Shown in pieces: positions 60,181 through 64,000 of a stretch of 64,000 nucleotides of DNA. The stretch is from Bacillus sp. UNC438CL73TsuS30 (lineage in GTDB: Bacteria; Bacillota; Bacilli; Bacillales; Cytobacillaceae). The stretch covers positions 352,158-416,157 of the forward strand of contig NZ_KI535297.1 in NCBI RefSeq assembly GCF_000482325.1, given 5' to 3'. Position 1 is the first letter of the stretch, and every line of letters starts with the position of its first letter. The position numbers and the translations under genes are program-made. Below the pieces are notes generated by a model that was not told the origin of the DNA, did not search any database, and worked only from the letters and a program-made list of their open reading frames with translations.

Positions 60181-60903
60181 TTATAAAATACTATTTAAAA
60201 ACTGTTTAGCTTTTTCATGCTTTGGATTAAGAAAGAATTCATTTGGTGGACCTTCTTCTAGAATTTTGCCATTTCCCATAAATACAACTCGGTCGGCAAC
60301 CTCACGAGCAAAGCCCATTTCATGGGTCACTACAATCATCGTCATCCCTTCTTTAGCGAGTTGCTTCATGACTTGAAGAACTTCACCGACAAGTTCGGGA
60401 TCCAACGCTGATGTCGGCTCATCAAAGAGCATAATACGAGGTTCCATTGCTAAAGCACGGGCTATAGCTACTCTTTGTTTTTGCCCTCCTGATAAATTCC
60501 TTGGATATGCTTGAGCTTTGTCCTTTAAACCTACTTTTTCGAGCAAAACAAGAGCTTTTTCTTTTGCTTGCTGCTTGTCCACTTTCTTTACAAATAAAGG
60601 GGCTTCCATAATATTTTCCAGAACGTTCTTATGCGGAAAAAGGTTAAAATGTTGAAATACCATCCCTACTTCTGCCCGGATATTATTCAAATTTGTCTCA
60701 TTTGGAACAACCCTTTTTCCAAGCAGGGTGATCTCCCCTTGGTCATACAATTCAAGGAAATTAAGGCATCGAAGGAGTGTACTTTTACCTGAACCACTGG
60801 CACCAATTAAGACAACAACTTCTCTTTCTTCTACGGTTAAATCAATTCCATCCAACACAGTATTAGAGCCGAATGCTTTTACAAGGTTTTTAACTTGTAT
60901 CAT
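60181..60903 (-). CDS. amino-acid ABC transporter ATP-binding protein
   Basis: 240 aa from ATG 60903 (AGGAGGT upstream). Walker A GASGSGKST, signature NLSGGQKQRVAIARAL, Walker B IMLFDEPTSALDPE, His-loop VTHEMGFAREVADR: the GlnQ/HisP type. First gene of the operon. The alternative start at 60969 reads leader sequence. Confidence 0.95.
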   Translation of the reverse strand: MIQVKNLVKAFGSNTVLDGIDLTVEEREVVVLIGASGSGKSTLLRCLNFLELYDQGEITLLGKRVVPNETNLNNIRAEVGMVFQHFNLFPHKNVLENIMEAPLFVKKVDKQQAKEKALVLLEKVGLKDKAQAYPRNLSGGQKQRVAIARALAMEPRIMLFDEPTSALDPELVGEVLQVMKQLAKEGMTMIVVTHEMGFAREVADRVVFMGNGKILEEGPPNEFFLNPKHEKAKQFLNSIL

Positions 60904-61272
60904 GTCTACCTCCTTTTGGTGTATATAAATTTTAAGGTTTACTTGGAATTGCGATTTAAGGAATAGCAATCCTTTAAGGCCTTCCTATAAAACTACAAAA
61001 GTATTATTACCTTAAATCACACAATTTTTCCTAGTATAGTATTATTTTAAATTGTGTGTGAATTCATTCTAGATTAACATTCAGAATTTTCATTCTCTTC
61101 AAATATTATATCAAAAGAAAAAAAGTGCATCTATTAGACAAGGAGTATAGTTTTTTTCTTAAAATTTATACATTTTGTATAAAGAAGATTAAAAATTTCT
61201 CCAATAATATATCCTTGATGATTTAATTCCTTAACAAAAAAAGGATCCATCAATGAAGGATCCTGGAATTAT
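60904..61272. other. leader and intergenic region of the amino-acid ABC operon
   Basis: An inverted repeat CACACAATTT / AAATTGTGTG (61018-61027 and 61049-61058) brackets a minus-strand -10-like TATACT (61033-61038), as an operator would. A segment AACATTCAGAATTTT near 61078 is a weak CodY-box match. The terminator of the ArsB-like gene is at the right end. No gene seen. Confidence 0.45.
61234..61264 (-). terminator. terminator of the ArsB-like gene
   Basis: AAGGATCC and GGATCCTT-type arms around ATCAATGAA. Confidence 0.75.
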
Positions 61273-62631
61273 TTAATTTACAAATACTAGTAAAAGCCAG
61301 AGGTATAAAGAAATGAGGGTAAAAATCATGGTAAGTGGAATCACGATTAAGGTGACTTTCATGTAATCCTTCCATGCAATTGGGATATGATTTTTCTTTA
61401 AAATATGCATCCATATTAACGTAGCTAAAGTACCGATTGGCAGAATGAGGGAACCAATATCACTGCCAATAATATTAGATAAGTATACGGTTTTTAATAA
61501 GAGTGGGTCTAGTCCCATTTCTGTTAAGGTTAAAGTAGCAACCATTAACGCAGGATGGTTATTAAATATGTTCGATAACACTGCAGTAATAATCCCCATG
61601 GTAATACTCGCATGGAACAGGCTATCATTCACAATTGGCTTTAAATGTGCGAGTAAGTAATCCGTTAGACCAATATTATGGAGACCAAATATGATCACAT
61701 ACATACTGAAGGCAAAGATTAAGATATGCCATGGAATCTTGCCGGCTACATCTTTGGGATTAATCTTAAGATAAATCCATCGCCAAATTAATAAAACTAA
61801 CGAACCTAAAACGGCAACTAATGATACGGATATTCCCATGAAGGAAGCAACAAATAAACTAATTCGAACCAAAAACACAAATAACAGCATATAAATCATG
61901 AGTTTCTTTTGTTGTTGAAATAAACTGTCATTACTTTTTTGGAGTGGATGGTAGCGGCGGTTTTTCTGGAGTGGAATCGAATAGGAATGGAAGCGAATTT
62001 CTTTTGGTATATCTTTTTTAAAGACTAAATACAATAAATAGGCTAAAAAGAGTAGACCGATCACCCCTGGTACAAACATCATCTCCGTTTGTAAATAAAG
62101 GTCCATACCGATAATTTTTAGGGCAATCAGGTTTACGATATTACTAACACCGATCGGTGCACTGGAGGCGGTTGCAATTAAGGCGCCACTTAGAAGGTAT
62201 GGAATTTTTTGACGACTCTTTAAACCAAGATTTTTTAAAATTAAAATTAAAATAGGTGTAGTAATTAAAATACTTCCATCATTATTAAAGAATAGAGTCA
62301 TTAAAAAGCAAAGCAACAACGTATACCAAAATAGTCGAATTCCCGATCCCTTTGAAACTTTTAACATGAGAGCAGCAGTCCACTTGAAAAATCCGAAACT
62401 TTCAAGCACTATGGCCATGACAATTGTAGCGATGATGGTTATGGCTGCTCCTGTTACTTTTGAACTAATATCCAGTAAATCCCCGGGCGAAACACTTCCG
62501 CTAAGGAAAACTATAATGGCTCCGATTGATGCAGGGATTGCCTCGTTCATGTTTTTAGGACGGAGAAATATCAAAACCATGGTAAGGATAAATGATAAGA
62601 TGGTGATGATTACCGTCGACAACGAATACAT
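61273..62631 (-). CDS. ArsB/NhaD-type (ion transporter superfamily) permease
   Basis: 452 aa, about 11-12 membrane helices. FFNNDGSILITTPILILIL and SNIFNNHPALM are the paired re-entrant motifs of the ArsB/SLC13-like superfamily, close to the Bacillus YdfA group annotated as arsenite or anion permeases. No arsR or arsC is nearby, so an arsenic role is unproven; dicarboxylate or another anion is possible. Confidence 0.82.
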   Translation of the reverse strand: MYSLSTVIITILSFILTMVLIFLRPKNMNEAIPASIGAIIVFLSGSVSPGDLLDISSKVTGAAITIIATIVMAIVLESFGFFKWTAALMLKVSKGSGIRLFWYTLLLCFLMTLFFNNDGSILITTPILILILKNLGLKSRQKIPYLLSGALIATASSAPIGVSNIVNLIALKIIGMDLYLQTEMMFVPGVIGLLFLAYLLYLVFKKDIPKEIRFHSYSIPLQKNRRYHPLQKSNDSLFQQQKKLMIYMLLFVFLVRISLFVASFMGISVSLVAVLGSLVLLIWRWIYLKINPKDVAGKIPWHILIFAFSMYVIIFGLHNIGLTDYLLAHLKPIVNDSLFHASITMGIITAVLSNIFNNHPALMVATLTLTEMGLDPLLLKTVYLSNIIGSDIGSLILPIGTLATLIWMHILKKNHIPIAWKDYMKVTLIVIPLTMIFTLISLYLWLLLVFVN

Positions 62632-62971
62632 GTAAATTTTTCACTCCCTTGATGTCAAACTTCTGATAAAACCTATCTATTTTGCGTTTCGTTCACCCCT
62701 TGTCCTTTGATTTATCATACGTAAATTTTGGAGGCTTGAACTAAACGAATATCTCGAATTATTGATAATTCAGCAAAAACCCTACAAATATTTTCTAGAT
62801 TTTTACCCACTTTTTATCCGTTAGGCACGGAAAGGTTTTGACGTGCCTCGGCCCAGACTTTTAGTAAAAATAAAAAAACCGGTACAGTTGAATGTACCGG
62901 TACAATTTTTAATTAAATTTTCTGGATCATTGAAACGATAAGGTTCCAATTTGTTCTATAATCCTATTTAA
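62632..62971. other. gene-free region before the ArsB-like gene
   Basis: Holds the ArsB-like gene's upstream region, a GGCACG / CGTGCC hairpin (62824-62847) and the terminator of the Gly-Ser-Ser protein gene. No known RNA family recognised. Confidence 0.4.
62872..62910 (-). terminator. terminator of the GSS-repeat gene
   Basis: CCGGTACA and TGTACCGG perfect arms around GTTGAA; long T-run on the minus strand. Confidence 0.8.
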
Positions 62972-64000
62972 TTATCGTTTTTTACTTTTTTTTTCTAGCG
63001 AACCAAGACTCCCTCGGAATACTCTTCTATTTTGGCTGTTACCTATACTTCCCCGATATTTCGACTTTTTCTCAGAATCATGGTCACCCGTGCTACCACT
63101 TGAACCATGATTATTATCTTCACAGGAACAGTTGCCCGTGCTGCCATTACTTCCGCTAGATGTATGGCCTCCTGGGTTGGTGTTTGAGCCTTTACTTCCG
63201 GCAGATTCATGCTTCCCCTTACTGCCACTTGACCCGCTGCTTATACTGGTATGCTTGCGGCGGTTACCTTTAGAACCTTTGTCTCCATTTGAACTGCCTT
63301 TTTTTCCGCTTGAGCTTTTTCGTCCACTTGATCCGCTACTGCCCCAGCTGCCGGAACTGCCGCTGGAACCGCTACTTCCCGAACTACCGCTAGAGCCGTG
63401 GCTTCCTTTACTTCCCGAACTTCCGGAACTTCCACGTGATCCACTGCTACCCCTGCTTCCGGAACTGCCGCTGCTTCCTGAGGAACCTGAACGGTGACGT
63501 TTTCCTAATGGTCCACGACTTCCTTTGCTTCCACTGGAACCGCTGCTACCGCTACTACCGGAACTGCCGCTGGATCCGCTACTGCCGCTACTACCGCTTG
63601 AACCAGAACTACCGCAGCTACATCCAATACTTCCATGACTGCCACCGGATCCGCTGCTGCCGCACGAACCACATGAACCAGAACTACCGCAGCTACATCC
63701 ACTACTTCCATGACTGCCACTAGATCCGCTGCTTCCACTACTACCGCTAGAGCCGCTACTGCCGTGACTACCGCTGGAACCGCTGCTTCCCGAACTACCA
63801 CTGGAACCGCTGCTTCCGGAACTACCGCTGGAACCGCTGCTTCCGGAACTACCACTGGAACCGCTGCTTCCGCTACTTCCACTGGAACCGCTGCTTCCGC
63901 TACTTCCACTGGAACCGCTGCTTCCCGAACTACCACTGGAACCGCTGCTTCCGGAACTACCACTGGAACCGCTGCTTCCCGAACTACCACTGGAACCGCT
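62972..64000 (-). CDS. Gly-Ser-Ser repeat protein, N-terminus beyond window
   Basis: Open minus-strand frame from the right edge to a TAA at 62974-62972 (342 codons visible, no internal stop). Most is (Gly-Ser-Ser)n with Cys-bearing insertions (HGSSGCSCGSSGSCGSC, HGSIGCSCGSSGS), then Lys/Arg-bearing repeats (GSKGSRGPLGKRHRSG) and a basic tail SLGSLEKKSKKR. This frame, not the Val-Ala-rich frame also open here, has repeats conserved at the protein level and a good terminator after it. It could be a spore-surface or cell-surface filament; unproven. Confidence 0.75.
   Translation of the reverse strand, partial: SGSSGSSGSSGSSGSSGSSGSSGSSGSSGSSGSSGSSGSSGSSGSSGSSGSSGSSGSSGSSGSSGSSGSSGSSGSSGSHGSSGSSGSSGSSGSSGSHGSSGCSCGSSGSCGSCGSSGSGGSHGSIGCSCGSSGSSGSSGSSGSSGSSGSSGSSGSSGSKGSRGPLGKRHRSGSSGSSGSSGSRGSSGSRGSSGSSGSKGSHGSSGSSGSSGSSGSSGSWGSSGSSGRKSSSGKKGSSNGDKGSKGNRRKHTSISSGSSGSKGKHESAGSKGSNTNPGGHTSSGSNGSTGNCSCEDNNHGSSGSTGDHDSEKKSKYRGSIGNSQNRRVFRGSLGSLEKKSKKR
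63745..64000 (-). repeat. 27-nt tandem repeat within the GSS gene
   Basis: Units of nine codons (Ser-Gly-Ser-Ser-Gly-Ser-Ser-Gly-Ser), plus-strand word ACTACCACTGGAACCGCTGC and variants, repeated head to tail with mostly third-position or Ser-codon changes. It continues past the window. Confidence 0.85.

Noticed and set aside
63505..63990. Val-Ala-rich minus-strand ORF (VVREAAVPV repeats) and Leu-Pro-rich plus-strand ORFs as genes
   Set aside because: They are alternative frames of the Gly-Ser-Ser repeat; they lack ribosome sites and a fitting C-terminus, while the GSS frame continues to a stop and terminator.
63745..64000. Tandem repeats as a CRISPR array
   Set aside because: The 27-nt units are contiguous with no unique spacers and keep a protein reading frame; no cas genes are present.

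Overview
The window is a low-GC, Gram-positive, endospore-forming chromosome of the Bacillaceae. The evidence is the set of spore genes (sspN, sspO, sspP, tlp, cotM, a CotY/CotZ-type coat gene, a GerPA/PF-type gene), an aa3 quinol oxidase operon qoxABCD and a gene order that matches the Bacillus subtilis parC-parE-yneT-plsY-yneR-yneQ-yneP-tlp-sspN-yneN-citB-sspO-sspP-cotM block as I remember it. A Neobacillus-like organism is plausible, but the genus is inference. No plasmid, phage, insertion sequence, CRISPR array, rRNA or tRNA was seen.

Layout. 1-11 kb: topoisomerase IV (parE, parC cut by the left edge), a CoA-binding protein, an orphan histidine kinase, a membrane-anchored GH18 hydrolase, plsY, a UGA-containing HesB-like selenoprotein gene, a CapA-type protein, the cysteine HesB paralogue YneR, then yneQ and yneP. 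11-17 kb: a tandem AAA+ ATPase (SpoVK/CbbX type), spore genes tlp and sspN, an FbpB-type small protein, a thioredoxin-like protein, and a mtnA/class II aldolase pair. 17-22 kb: a VmlR-like ABC-F ribosome protection gene behind a transcription attenuator, then citB with a CcpC-type dyad and sspO. 22-26 kb: selA, cotM, a SelW-like selenoprotein gene and selD, itself a selenoprotein gene. 26-30 kb: threonine catabolism (tdh, kbl) and a nitronate monooxygenase. 30-40 kb: guanine riboswitch with xpt-pbuX, spore genes, a MocR regulator with a divergent PNPOx-like gene, LysE and MFS exporters, a ParA-like protein with a degraded P-loop and an LCP ligase. 40-46 kb: qoxABCD and ctaA. 46-54 kb: TetR-MMPL efflux pair, EcsC-like protein, map, YeeI, hemQ with FNR- and Fur-type boxes, dsdA. 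54-64 kb: a palindrome-rich gap, GT2, an LtaS-like phosphoglycerol transferase, an amino-acid ABC operon, an ArsB-like permease and a Gly-Ser-Ser repeat protein running off the right edge.

The most notable system is selenocysteine use. Three genes (selD, a SelW/Rdx homologue and a HesB homologue) are each read through an in-frame TGA aligned with the family's redox cysteine, and each TGA is followed at 17-26 nt by a hairpin with a G-containing loop, as expected of a bacterial SECIS. They sit with selA inside the citB-cotM spore block. SelB and the tRNA-Sec gene are not in the window and must lie elsewhere. Ordinary gene calling truncates selD and misses the other two.

Other points worth attention are the ABC-F attenuator (a 13-nt leader/terminator complementarity plus a short leader ORF), the hemQ promoter with both FNR and Fur palindromes, a repeated operator in front of tetR and its MMPL pump, and an MtnA-aldolase pair with no kinase whose aldolase carries a C-terminal extension.
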